From assembly GCA_027574665.1 (NCBI GenBank), contig CM050655.1, forward strand, positions 248,001-312,000: 64,000 bases of DNA, read 5' to 3'. The notes beneath the pieces were generated by a model, which had not been told where the DNA came from, did not search any database, and was given only the letters and a program-made list of their open reading frames with translations. How positions within the stretch are numbered: position 1 is the first letter of the stretch; every line of letters starts with the position of its first letter. This DNA is from Rhynochetos jubatus. Its lineage: Eukaryota; Chordata; Aves; Eurypygiformes; Rhynochetidae. A program made the position numbers and the translations under genes. This document shows positions 25,228 through 38,600 of this stretch, in pieces.

Positions 25228-28215
25228 GAAATAAAACCTTCTGTGTGAGGTTTTCCTGTCCTACTGGTTTTTCTCCTTCTTATAGTTATACTCTTTGCTA
25301 TTGCCCTCCTTATCACTGATATATTTCATATTTCATCATTCAAAAATATTCCATACTTTTAAAATTAGATTGTTTGCTCATCAATAGCTTTTTGAGTTAT
25401 TTTGAAAAGTGCCAACAACATTCCAGCTCTATGCATGCAGATTTGGCCAGATGCTACCTTTCCCCAGTGTATGCATCCTTCTCCACTCTCAAAAGCCTAC
25501 TAACTTGCCTTAGTAAATTCCTTGGATACCTGTTCCCATTTCTCAAATGCAAATAACCACTGTGCAGACATTGCCTATACACCCCTATAGTCATTAAATA
25601 TAGCTTCTCACTCACTGCCAGAATAGCTAGTTAAGAGTGTCAGGTAATGCTGCGTCCCTCCTCATAGAGAGTTTTGCATATTCTTTTCCACAACAGGCAC
25701 TCTATTCTTATACACTAATACACAATTTATAAATTTATATAACATATGTTAAGTATAAATTATATATTCTATAGAATTCATGTTTTGATCAAAATTGTAA
25801 TGTTTTCAGTAATAATCCCTCCAAAAATCTCAGGCGATTCACTTCAGCAGACACAGTTTTTACCACCTTTCACCTAAAGTTTCAAAATTTGTAATTCTCA
25901 GCTAATTAAAGGTCAACTCACATGCTGACACAAACAACAATGGTTACCACTTTTACCTAAATATTGAATTACTTGCAAATCATTCCCATTTGTCAAACTC
26001 CACATCAGCTTTTTCTTTGGCCAGACACATTGCAATTCCCTCCTACCAGAAGGTTCTCTTCTGGCTCATGGTTGGTTGGACACTATAACATCCCGGTAGG
26101 ACCAGCTCAGTCCCAGCATTCACCTTCACCGAGTACCATACGCATCGCTTTACTTATATTTCAAATAACTTGGCTGTCAAGGCATACAAAATTAATTCTA
26201 AGTGCAGGAGAAGAAATACGCTCTCTGAAGTTAAAAAGCTTGCCAAAGGGAAAAGTAGCATTAATAAGGAAATTGTAATGCTCATTTACTGCATGAACTT
26301 TCCAATATCTTTCTCAAAGTTCCGTAAAAGCATATTCAGTGAGAACCCAAAAGGCAGGTAGATGAAAGAGTCAGAAACGTTGACCTAACAAACCCCAGTT
26401 TTTACCATCTGCCAGTAACAAGCACTAACGCAGTCTTTCACTAGCCCCACGCAGTCCTTCACTAGCCTCATCTCGTGATTTGAGCTTTCTATGTGTGGAG
26501 CTGGGAGGGTGGTTTACTTGGAAGAATTCTTCTGTTCCATCTGGCAAGTTACACCTAGAAAGTTTACTATGCTTGAGGAATAAGACTTGATCTTTCTGCA
26601 GCTATGGCATAAAACCAACAGAAAGCAGAGAAAATATAAATAAAAATTATGGTGCTATGATACGGGTGTGTGTAGCTATATATTTTGGGATGATCTGGAC
26701 TCTCGTTACAATTATGAAGGAAATCCTTAAGAATCTCACACATATTAAAAACCCCACACAATTCTTTAGGATAGTCACATTAAGGGCTATATCTTTGCAA
26801 CAGATAATTTACATTTATCTAATAGAAAAGTCTGTAGTGCACAAGATGAAAATTCAAATAGGAAGTTGGAAAGAACACCAAACCCTAAAAAGGAAAGGCA
26901 AGAGGTTAAGCAGGAAGGGAAACCATATTTAAATTCTTGGCTTTGACAGTGAAGCTCAGATTTAACTGACTAAATAAAGGGGAAAGAATTTTTGGAACAG
27001 CAAAAACATGGAAATTAGCGCATCACGAAAGGAAGAGTGAGGGAAAGAGAAAATACGGTGGTGTATTTAGAGTCTTTTTCCTCACAAGATTGGTAACAAA
27101 ATGATTTGTGGTAGACAGGCTACATTGGGATAAAGCCAGAATTATAAATAAGAATATAAAAGTAAAGGGGAGGCACAAGCAGGTAAAAATATTCAAGAAA
27201 AATTACCTTATTAAAATAGAAAGGGACTGATAAAACAGTTTCATCCAAACTGTAATATGTTATTTCACAGGCACAGGTTATGCTTAACTTAACCTGGGTA
27301 TATGCTTAACTTTGTGTATGTCCCTAACCTTCTATACTTTGAATATTGTTACTGTATTAATTTGTAGAAAAACTTGAGCTTTAACAATATCCAGAGGATA
27401 GATGGCTTAAAAAGCAAAGAGAAAGGATTTTTCCATTTTGCTAGGAAGCAGAAGAGATGCAGAAGTTATGCAGATAACATAGGTATACAAAACAGTGCAA
27501 AAAAAAAAAAATAACAGGCATGAACAGACTTTGGGTAAATAGAGCTATTAAATGTATTTTCATTCTCTTAACTGTAAGGTTTTTATTGACAGCATTAAAG
27601 CCATTCAAGAGTGGCTTTATTCATGAATCAAAATGATTATGCACATGTCAAATATTGATTATTTCAGGTCTTATTTGAAATCAGCATGTTATCAACCTCT
27701 GGGAAAACAGAATTATTAATCAAGTTGACATAAATTGCTTTCCAAAACAGTCAGAAGCAAGTCAACAAATAAACCTTTTTCTTGTCTTTTCCAGTGGGGG
27801 GAGCGGGGAAGAAAAAAGCTTACTTGTAAACAGATGCACCTGAAAATGGCCTGAAACCAGGCAGCTTTCAGCTTTAAAGTTATTCACACTTTACAAATAA
27901 ATGTTTACCACACCAGAGGAGTGAGGAGAGAAATGACAGTTCTACCTTGTTATAGACTTCAAGATATTTACCACCATCCTATCACTGTCAAATCTGATTA
28001 TAAACCAGGGATCAGCAAGCAGGAGATTAAAGGCCCATCTGAGAAGATGGAACAAATGAAATTGATGAAAACTGCCCATACTGCGTCAGTTGTACAGCAA
28101 CAGCCCTCCAGATGGAGGGACTATTGGAATTACAGGTATCAGTGCTCTCAGTATCTCTCTGGCTTTGAAATGTAAATGAAATCTGCTGGAATTGTTGAAG
28201 AGAAAGCGCAAACTG
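25228..28215. other. AT-rich non-coding sequence
   Basis: No gene recognised. 25,725-25,800 is extremely AT-rich. A 21-bp tandem duplication lies at 26,428-26,469. The segment 27,540-27,790 is rich in ATTA/TAAT-type words and includes ATTATGCACAT, a POU-octamer-like word, so it is a possible conserved non-coding element. Confidence 0.45.
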
Positions 28216-28244
28216 ATATATATATATATATATACATATATATA
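28216..28244 (+). repeat. (AT)n microsatellite
   Basis: Twenty-nine bases of alternating A and T with a single C interruption at 28,235. Confidence 0.95.
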
Positions 28245-29682
28245 GTGGGAGTCTCCTCACATTCACATGCTTTGTGGAGCACAGGATCAGCATTATATTA
28301 AATGGAGATCCTTGCTGATCCTTGGGCTTTCTCTGCTCTTACTGCAGAATTTTTTCTTCATAGGCATTATATGCATTCAACATCTATTCTGTGAGAGAAA
28401 GAAGTACTTATTGCAGGCCAGTCTGATAAGCAAGTATTTAAGGTGCTCCATGAGCACTAAGGTCATTTGAGCCATCATCTACCTGAAGGTGCTTTAGGGA
28501 AGCCGCAGCCCAAAAAGAAGTGGCCAGCTGTAAAAGCAGTGTCAAAAGTCTACAAATAGAGGTTTGTGTACATAATCCCTATTGGACGGATGCTTGAAAG
28601 GTTAAAGAACTAGATTGTATTGTTCAAGAAGAAAAAGGACTGGGGTGGGGTGGAGGGGTGGGATTTAAGTTGACTTTTTCATCACCACCCAACTCAACAA
28701 ATAAATGACAGTCTGCTATTTCAGTTCACAAAATGTGATGCTCTTTATGATGAGTTAAATTTACAGTTTAGCACCCAACTACATTTTGAAGATGAGGTGA
28801 TGCAAGTTGAAAATGGGTATCCTTCAGTTGTCTGATGCTCTGTAAAACCATAATCTTTCTGAGCACATAAATATGTTGCAGAACAGGAAGGGGTCTCAAC
28901 CTCCATAAGCAAAATGACACATTTGAAGTCTCCCCTTCCGAAAGCGACACCTCAGAAAGGAGGCAGACACACACACAGAGGCAGGCCACACAGTACCTAA
29001 TTCTAATTTGGGAGCTACGTGGGCCTAAATCTGTGCCTGTTCCTTCATGCACAAGAGCAGGTGTAAGCACATTCAGGGCACTGTCTCCTATAGCACGCAA
29101 CAAAGAGTATCTCCCAGAAATGTGCTGGGTGTAGGAGTAGTGGATGATCAGGACAGAGCAAGTTTAATTTCATTCTCTGTGAATTGCAAATGCAATTTCT
29201 CTTGCTGCATCCTGGGAAAAGTACAGCAGCAAAACTATCCTCCCACGGTGGATATACTAAAGTGATTTTTTAAAAATGAATGAAAAGAGAGAAAAAGAAA
29301 TCCTATGCAGAATAAAACTCAACTGCTTAGACATTTTTTCAATTATACCATCTAAAATGAAAGTTCCACTCTGACATTTTAAAAGAATTGATTTTCTTTC
29401 AGATATCAGTAAGGATTTAAAAAAAAAGGTTTTGGGGGAAAAAAACTGCTACACAGAAAGCCAGAATAATCACTTTCCCTGTCCTCCCCATCCTCCCACT
29501 TTTTCCTTTATGGGTTTTTTGCTTTTACTGTCTACATTCTTCACCTGAAGTCAAACCCTCTGTTTATGGCACGACAGTGGTTGCTGTGGAGGTGCTTATG
29601 ATGTACAAAGCCAAAAAGTGATGAGTTCAAATTTGGAGTGAGCAGCATTATCTCAAGAATCTTATCTAAAGTAGCAGCAGAA
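28245..29682. other. Non-coding sequence
   Basis: Nothing recognised. The 111-aa frame at 28768-29103 (-) has no domain and includes the product of a short CA-repeat near 28,966-28,978. Confidence 0.45.
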
Positions 29683-29726
29683 TAAAAAAAAACCAAACAA
29701 ACAAACAACAACAACAACAAAAAAAA
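29683..29726 (+). repeat. A-rich CAAA/CAA simple repeat
   Basis: Poly(A), then CAAA units, then CAA units, then poly(A). It may be the decayed tail of a retrotransposed sequence, but no body was recognised next to it. Confidence 0.85.
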
Positions 29727-30872
29727 CCCACCAACACAGCACATGCATTGATAAAAAGTAATGTCTCTTCTTAAATGACTGTTTCCCATCAACTTTCATT
29801 ATCACAACTGCTTTCAGACCTGTTACTCCAATGGTTGTAGAGACTAAGTGCTAAACTATACATATGGAAACAAGCGAACATGAACAGACAGCACTAACAC
29901 AGATGGCAGCAGAGTTCCTAGCCCTGCTCTTCACTAGTGCCTGCTGTGATTGCTATCTTCTTCTGGAGTAAAAACATACAAACAAAGTAAGTGGTAACAG
30001 ACACGCACCCTACGTAGTGCTGCTCTGACAATGGAAGTACTTACTGTCGCCCTTCATGTAGCACATGTATCTACACCAGATTCAAGACTCGTTAAGTTAT
30101 GACCAGAGAACACAGATTCCTGAAAAAGCTATTAGTTCATTATAATTCCTTCTGCTACAGGGATCAGTCTCATACAGACCTTCTTGCACACAGACACATT
30201 TAAAAATACAACGGTTGAAGTACAAGTGCTAATTCTCAATAAACATGTTAAAGATTACCAACAGGAAAAACCTGTCTTGCCATTTGCATCGCAAAGTCAG
30301 CCACTGCCAAATTTTCACTTTCATAGCAGAAACAGTCCTTAATTTTTCCCTATATTAGGAAAATCATGAATGACTTAAATTAACTGAATTATTCCCCAAA
30401 CCATGCATTGCCCCTAACTTTTACACCCAAAATATTACTAGTAGTGCAAGTTCCAAGGAAAACCACTGAACAAAGATTTCCAAATCAGACCTGTACTGAT
30501 AGAAATGCTTACCCATCCACTTGTTAAAAGTAAAGCTTGCAAAGAGCAGTGGGACAAAGATAAAATTCAAGTATCAGATTAAATAAATGAATAACTAATT
30601 GAACCACACCACAAAACAACAGCTGGGGACAACACAAGCAAGAAAAAAAAATCAATAATGATACTTTAATGACCACAGAGCTCAATGAAAGATCTTATTA
30701 AAATATTATTAAGCACAGAAAGTGATTCTCTAAACAATCGTTTAACATGAGTGCCTTGAGAGTGCACGTGGCCCAATCATGCATCCTATTAGGTGGCTGC
30801 AGAAGCGTTAACAAATTCATTATACCAAATAGCTGAATTTGTTAGGATATGAGAGACAAGGGCAGTTAATAG

Positions 30873-30873
<1 letters not shown>
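29727..30873. other. Non-coding sequence
   Basis: No gene, RNA or repeat recognised in this stretch. Confidence 0.45.

Positions 30874-30918
<45 letters not shown>
30874..30918 (+). repeat. Poly(A) run joined to (AT)n microsatellite
   Basis: Nineteen A residues (30874-30892) run directly into about 26 bases of TA repeat (30893-30918). Confidence 0.95.
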
Positions 30919-30922
<4 letters not shown>

Positions 30923-32472
30923 GCTTCCTTGGAAAGAAAGAAAACCAGTTCTCTTCTACACCAGGAAAATGCATCACCAGCCAGGCTGTACTAAGTGCAT
31001 GCAGGCTGTGTTGCACATCCATTTCTTACACAGGAATATTGTTGGAAAACAGCAAAATTCACTGGTAGGTTTGTACACAAGAAGATACCAGGACATAAAG
31101 ATGAAATGGAGCTGCAGCTTCTTCAGCAGGTTCCTCAAGCCAGACACAGGGGACACCCAGAGAAACTCACCCACTCTCCTGGCGGGATGGAGCCTTGGAG
31201 CAGGCAGCCATGCTACTACCCCAAAGCTGGGACCCAGAAAGCACTGGGAGTCCAGATCCAACAGGACCATCAGGTTTCCAGACTCCTTGCCAAAGAAACC
31301 AGAGACAGACCCCAGAAAGTTTTTGAAAGGCTCCTGATGTTCACAAATGTGTTCAGTGAACACTGGGTCTGTAGCTACGTGGCTGCAATCCAGTCACAGC
31401 TTCTTTGATCCTGGCTGCAGACTTCAAGAAGTGCACTTAAGGGTTCAGTGAAATGCAGGAGGGTTGGTTCATGGACAATTTTAACTTTCTTTCTTTCTGA
31501 TAATCTGATTTGGACTAGAGAAGTGGATGATTCATAGGATTACACTGAGCTTTTATTTACTTCTACAGATTTGTGGGCAACTACCCAGCAAGTTCAGGCC
31601 CAAGAGGCACACGAGCTTTCTACTAACAGAACCTAGTGAAATGGCCTCTGCTACAGAGCACAGTGCAGGAATCCAGGCAGACAACACTTATACAGATCCA
31701 ACACTCATTCTCTTCTTTCTGCACTGGAAGAAAGGTGCACCAGAGATGGGTCAACTTGCTCTAGAAGAGAGTAAAAGGTAGAAATGCATATTGAGTCTGG
31801 ACCTCTAAGTCAAGTCCAATGCATATGGGATACAGGCTCAACATACTTAAGGAAGAGACAGAGCAAGATAAACTGGTGTGGAGACTGAAGTCCTCATCCC
31901 TGTAAAAATAAAAAAAACTAAACTCGCCAAAAAAAACCCAAACCCCACTCCACACAAGAGCAAAGCATTCTCTTTCAGACTCTTTCCATAACAACTAGAT
32001 AGCTCTGTGCTACAATCACACTGGAACATTTCAATTACTCAAGTTGCCAGGACCCTTCTTGTCACAAAATCTTAACTGCATTTCTGATTTATGCAACGGA
32101 TAGTTGCAAGGCCAGATACCTGGCATACTTTTCTGAATTTCTCAAAAAGCTACTATGTTTCTAGGTGCACTCTGGTAAGAGACTGAAAGACTAGGAATAG
32201 TTATCACCCTTTATTCAGCGAGCCATGCATATAAGCAAATTATTAGCTTTCCATGGCACCTTTTCTGGAATATCCTAGAATGAGGCAGTTTGCACTATGT
32301 TTTGTAAGTGATGCTTCAGATCATCAGTGGAGCATTTTAACAACATTTACTCTTGGCCCAATTTCTAGGAATATGTGGCTATTACCTAGAACTCCTACTT
32401 TTTCAAAGTTTTCAGGCTTGATTTTGAATTTCGCCTTGTGAAAACGTAAACAGTTGCCAGATTTTGTGTATT
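30919..32472. other. Non-coding sequence; moderately GC-rich block at 31,040-31,410
   Basis: Between 30,921 and 31,408 three frames (two +, one -) stay open for 129-138 codons over the same bases. The block is more GC-rich than its surroundings, and none of the three translations has a recognisable domain. It may be an unrecognised old repeat. I do not call a gene. Confidence 0.4.
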
Positions 32473-32610
32473 CACCTTCCTTGGATGTTTTCAAGGCTGG
32501 AGTGAAAAAAGTCCTGAACAACCTGATCAGATCTCCCAGCTGACACAGAGCAGGAGACTGGACTCGAGACCTTCCTTAGGACCCTTCCAACCTGAATTAT
32601 CCTATGCACT
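32473..32610 (+). mobile_element. CR1 LINE, short old 3' tail
   Basis: About 140 bp matching the 3' end of CR1 in the forward sense. It reads ttccttggatgttttcaagg, then ctggagtgaaaaaagtcctg, then aacaacctgatcaga. A diverged gagcaggagactggactcga segment follows, and the ending is cccttccaacctgaattatcctatg-like. It is the only CR1 in the window on the + strand and looks strongly diverged. The body 5' of 32,473 is missing. Confidence 0.75.
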
Positions 32611-35600
32611 ACTCAGGTTTCCACTAGAGGTGCTGAATATAATAACTTAATGGATCTAAACATTTAAATTTTATTTTTAAAGAAATACATATATTTTTGT
32701 CATACCATACCAACAGAGAATTTTGCGACTCCCTCTTTTTACACTAAGTGGTACAATGGAGTTTCAGTTTGCAGAATACAAAAGCCTTTAGCTAAAAATG
32801 TCCATCTACTATCAAATTGGCATCACAGTGCTACAGTAATAAAATCAACGAGAAAAGCTCACCATGATCCAGGATTCACGTTCACATTTCCCCTCCCTGC
32901 AATGGAACTGCTGCTCAAAGCTATTAAGAATTCTGGAAAAACAGGTGTCACTGAATCATCACTTCTGTGAGACCATTTGTCTGCTTTAGTCCCTGGAACA
33001 AGTAGCAAAACACAAGAATTCAAAATGTCTAGAAATTAAGGTCACTGGCTGATATGGTGCACACAGCAAGTGGCTGTGTCTCACAAGCTCATAACCCAAA
33101 GATCAGAATCTCTCACCTGTCACTGCAGTTTCTGCAAGGTGATCCTTTTCCCACCTTTACATTTGTAAAACAACCCTCTCTCAAAAGGCAAAGTAATTGA
33201 GCTGTGACTAGCTTCTCAGCCTGGACATTAAGAAAACAAAGACTACACAAGCACACAGAAAACACCCCAAAATATGGTCCTGTTCTGATCAGACTGTTAC
33301 CACTTCGCAGTGAAAAATAACAAAACGTCCTCCTGTTGCACAATGAATAAAACCAGTGACAAGTTCCTTTTTGCTTTGTTAGAACTTGCCTTGGTAGGCT
33401 GAGGGCTTGAGGCAATTTAGGTTGCACCCAGCTGCATCATCAGCACAAACAACTGACCCATCCCTCAGGCTGCTTCAGCGCTAACTGAAATCAATACCTG
33501 GACTGGGAGCAGCCTGCCATAGAGAACCTACAGATCATCATCCAGACTGGAAAAAGAAAAGACCATGTTTACCTAAAGCATTTCTTATGTTCTAAAAAGT
33601 ACTTCCCTCCAGTTTTTAAATCGATTTTCAGACCTGAATATCTCCTGGAATTCCAAATAGCTAGACAGGAAAAAATTCATACTTCTACCTTAAATAAAAA
33701 TTGAAGACTGCGCTCCCATCCCCTCTAACTCAGGCTTCAACATTATAATCTGTATATTAACGATGTTGAGACGTCATTATCAGGATAACATATTTTAAAG
33801 CAATGCAGAAGCCCGGAGGAGACGTTATGCCCAGCACAAAACACAGCGACTCATCAGTTTTGCATTCACATCAGCCAGGATCACATCGCAAGGGTGTCTT
33901 GATCTTTCTGCACACAGCTCCTCATTACAGAACCTCTTCTCACCTACCTCCTTAAAAAATTGTACTCATGCCCACTTCTTGTCTAGCAGCAACCATGACC
34001 TCCCACGTGAAACCATGGTAACTATCAGCCAGAAAGAAGAAACTGGTGAGAACACCTGGTTATACTATGCAAATACACTCAATCCAACTTCTGGAAAAAG
34101 AGTATCTCTTCTCAACCTCCCATTCCTCCCCCTCACTACAAATGCAAGCAGTTTATACAGCTCTGTAATGTCAGAGCTTCAGAGTATTGAAGAAAATACT
34201 GGAATGGTTTGTACAGCAAAGCTCCATACAGTCACTGACAGTAACAAGTCTTTTTTTCCTCACTTCTTTCCACAGGCTCTTGGGTTCATTATCACAAACT
34301 AACAGCTCTACTTTAATCTGCCTTCAGAAGAAGGTTCTACCCACTAATTCCTACCCCTCGTTTCTACTTTTCGATACTCTCCACAGGAATGTGGCATCAA
34401 CAACTCTTATGAAAAATGGTCACGGAGAGCACACAAAACCATTGTGACATCACAATGCACAAATCAAGATCACAAACCCATCCTAAAAGAAACAGGTATG
34501 TTTTACAAAACACACTAGTTTCATTTATTAAGCAGATCCTTCAGTACTTACCTTCCACAAGCAACAACTGGTTTTTTTCATGGAAATAACAAAAAACATT
34601 TCCATGATACCACCACAAGGTAAGTTAAGGCTACATGCTATTAAATGAGTCAAGGTAGAGCCAGTGTAATACCTTTTTAACAAAAGTACATTTATTTGCA
34701 AAACACACTACTTAAATAGCAACCAGAGTGCTATCTACAAGCCCACTCACATGGCAAAAGGTGTGAATTTGCCTTTGCTGGCACAGCCTCCCTGTCATGT
34801 GGCCCCTTCATTTGCACCGTCACTTGTCTGCTCTATTAGCATTATTAAATTAATCAAAGAACACCACTATAGTTTTGTTTCACCTTTTATTTAATGCTTG
34901 AAAAATTTAATCAGCACTAATTTCAAATCCATCAACAAAACAGAACGTATCAAAGTGAACCTACAATAACAACATTCCCAGTTTAACAGTTGTATGTGTA
35001 TTGTAACTCTGCTGTGATTTCCTATGACTGGAAACACTACACACTCTGCCTGATTTCATATACACGGAGACAAAATATGAAAGTGCTACCCTACACTTTC
35101 ATGAGAAAAAGAGGTTGAATCCTAAGAGGATAAAGATATTCCAGGTTTTGTGATGGCTTATCCTTCTGCTGCTCAGAACAGCACGGGCTAAGTCCAGCCC
35201 AAATACATACAGGAAAGCAGTCAGAGTTGCCAGGGTTCCAATCAGTTCTTATGGCGACATGATGAAACAAATTCAGTGCATAAACAGACATTCCAACTTT
35301 AGTTAATGGTCAAGATGATTCATTGTTATAACATGGCAAGGCTAAATGGAAAGACAAAGACAGACACTAAACTGAATACTATGACTGGAAACTTCCAGAT
35401 GTGAGTATAAAATGCCCTTGAGCCAGGGTTACTCAAAATATAAAATACTTCAGAATCTACTACAATGAGATACTTTCTATAGTTCTGTCAGAGTAATCAT
35501 TTCACCTAACTTCACCATTTTAAAAAACAAATGCCAAATGATCGAGAAAGCGAATTTTTTTTCCTCTTTTAAAGCACACCTTGCATTTCCCAGCAAAAGT

Positions 35601-38600
35601 GATTTGTGACCTCTGTCTGACTAAAACTCTTCTTTAAAAAATGGTCAGAAAAATAAATCCAGTTATGGGATGGAGGGGAAGTCTTTGGTTTCTTAACTAT
35701 GCCAAAAAACGATTTAAATTAATATCATAAAACTCTATTTGGAGTCTACTTCTATGATCTAAATGGTGGGTTTGTCAGTCTATTGTCAATCCAAATTTAG
35801 AACAGTCCATGCAGTTCTGATTACTTACTTCTAATTGTGCAAGTTGTAATGCTAGGTTTCACCGGTATCATAAATAACCTCTTCTGTGACCCAGGGGGAA
35901 AAAGGCATGTACAGATGTGTAACAGGTACTGGTAAACAGGTACCGGTTTCATCATGTACATTTCTGTCCATAAAGGGTATCACCTTTTTTACAGTTACAC
36001 CACTGTGACCTTATTTGAGGGGGCGGGAAATCAATGTACACAGAATTCAACTTAACTCCTAAATTGCAGAAGTTCTTAAAGAAGTTCTACCTATTATGTA
36101 TATAGTCTGATTAAGGTAAGTAAATTGTTACTAGCTGGCGCTTACATCAAACAAAAGGATAATCAAGTTAAAATATGTTTGGCAAACCAACCCTTCCCTC
36201 CAGGTCAAACCTTTTACCCATCCATTTGTTTTGAGAGGCATGTCTTCACAGCAAGGTCTGCATTCTGCATGGCAAACACACACTCACTGACCAGTGAGAC
36301 CCCAAAGGTGGCTGAGGCATCAAAGCGTTAGTAGATCTAAGTGGAAATAACGTGTTCACACTTTCTGAACGTATAGGCTAGAAAAATGGTTTAAGATTTA
36401 AAGTCCACCTGCAGATTATTCCAGCTGATCACAGAAGTTTACTTGCTTCAAGAATAGAACTTCTTTTGTATTAAGCAGATTTATATACGTATATATAAAA
36501 ATATATAGATTAAAACGCCTACAGGAATTTCAGACATTTACTTTTACAAATACTACAATAAGGCACACTTAAAAAGTGAGGGGTAGAGAACTACACCTCC
36601 AGCAAAACAGATTTGGTTATGACTACCTCAATATGACCAAGAACATTATTTCCCAGGAGACAGAGAAGGAAAAAAGGAACAAGCCAACAGAAAATACTGG
36701 AGCACACTCTCAAATATTTCAAGAAGAAATGTGTGAAGATGAGAACATCTGAAACTGGAAAGCTCAAGAACAACTTCGTTTCCCTACTATCAACAGTAGA
36801 ATTAGGCCAGAAGTCGTTAGCATATGTGCCTACATCTAAGCTTATATAAGAGGAAAACGGTGGACAGGTTTGCAGGTTTTTTCCCCTCCCTCCACGTTCT
36901 TCCACCAGTTCAACACTGTTAGAGGAGTCCACTTCTCTGGATCGATAACCTGTTGTCGTCCGTCCTTACTGCACTACAACGTTTACGTTAGTGTCAGAAG
37001 GAATAAACACCAAACAGAAATGGAGACAAAGCGTTTTGTCTTGTTCTGTGACATCACTAGAGAGGTGAAGACAAAAATGAGTCAGCGGGTCCAATTAAAA
37101 AAGTGGAGTGTGTTGCGACAGCTCACATTTATTTATCCAGCCTACTTGGGCATGATCCAACATATTGGCACAATACCAACTGGTATCATTGTGCTGGCTG
37201 AAGCACAGAGGAATTCCACTCCCCAACCTAAATTTGACACATTTTGTAAGCAGTTTAAAAAAAAAAATTTCAAACAACTTAAGAAATAATAATTTTCTGT
37301 CTAAAATATCACATGGGTACACATGCACTCCTATGTGTACATCCAGCACTATTTGCTTGTGCTGTTTCCCTTGGTAATTGTTTGAATACTCAGGATGAAG
37401 AACCACTTTTTCACTACACAACTTTCACATGACTTTAAAAAGGGCCATAAAATACTGCTTTTTCTCCAGAAGTTATTTTCCGTGTCGTCAAGTAACTTAA
37501 AACATCTTTCTGTTTAACAACTTCTAGTCAAAAACTTTCCATATCTACTCCTCAAGGGAGGAGACTTTTTCATACAAGTATTTCAAAGCTTTTCTGAAGT
37601 AGAACAGTAAAATACTATTTCATTTACACTGTGGTTTCTATTATGCTATTCCTTAATATCTTCTGATTAGAGAGTATCTGTAATAGAATTGTGGCTGTAG
37701 CCATCCATCTAAGTTTTCACGCTCTTGGGAGATTTTACAAGTAAGGTGCCAATGCTAACCCAATATTAAATCATTTAAAAACAGGCTTTTTACAAGACCA
37801 TTAATATTAACTATCTTAACAGGATCTTAACTTTTTGCTGGAATCTTGACAAAGACTTTGTTTACTGTCTAGACCACAATGGGTGGAAATGCTAGTCCTG
37901 CTTTACATGGCACGAAACTACAAAAAAATGTAAAACAAGAACTTCTGCACATGAGATCATTGGAAAAAAATTCATATTTGTGTTTTAAAATATTTTGAAA
38001 GTATAGAAAAGTCTCTATAATTAGTCATATAAAGGGTGAGAAGAATGTCAAAGATAGCAAATACTTGTAACTTGACTCAGTTAAATGGCAGGTTTGCTCA
38101 GGTGTTCACAACTCAGTATACACCCGGACAGTTTACACCTTCAAGTGATGCCCAAATAAACATATCTTAATCCAAATTTACACAGAAACAGTCACTGGTC
38201 TTCAGCTGGTGTCAGTCATAACATGCCACTTTTTACCAACACAGACCAGTGGCCCATTTAAATGATTTTGCAACAAAAAGAGAATAGGAAAGAACAGCAT
38301 TACTTCCCAGAACTGAAGGTATTTTGTACTTTCAGTACCTCCCAGTTCTCTTGGAACAGTTCTCACTTCACTTTGATAATTGCATACATGTATGTAAGAG
38401 TCAAACCTGTAAATTGGTTTGCTAGTTAAAAATTGCTGACAGCTCACATACTACAGTTTTGCTTTTAGGTACATGTTACTTATAACCCCTCTAATGCTTT
38501 AGCTTGAATATTTTAAGTAAATTTTCTATTCCTGCATGAAGTGCTCAATACAGTTACAAAAGCCAAAGATTAATTAAGAGTCCATCCTTGGAAATCAGAA

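Noticed and set aside
36591..37421. Overlapping 108-139 aa frames on both strands as exons of the putative minus-strand gene
   Set aside because: No domain, no consistent acceptor-donor pair and frames open on both strands at once.
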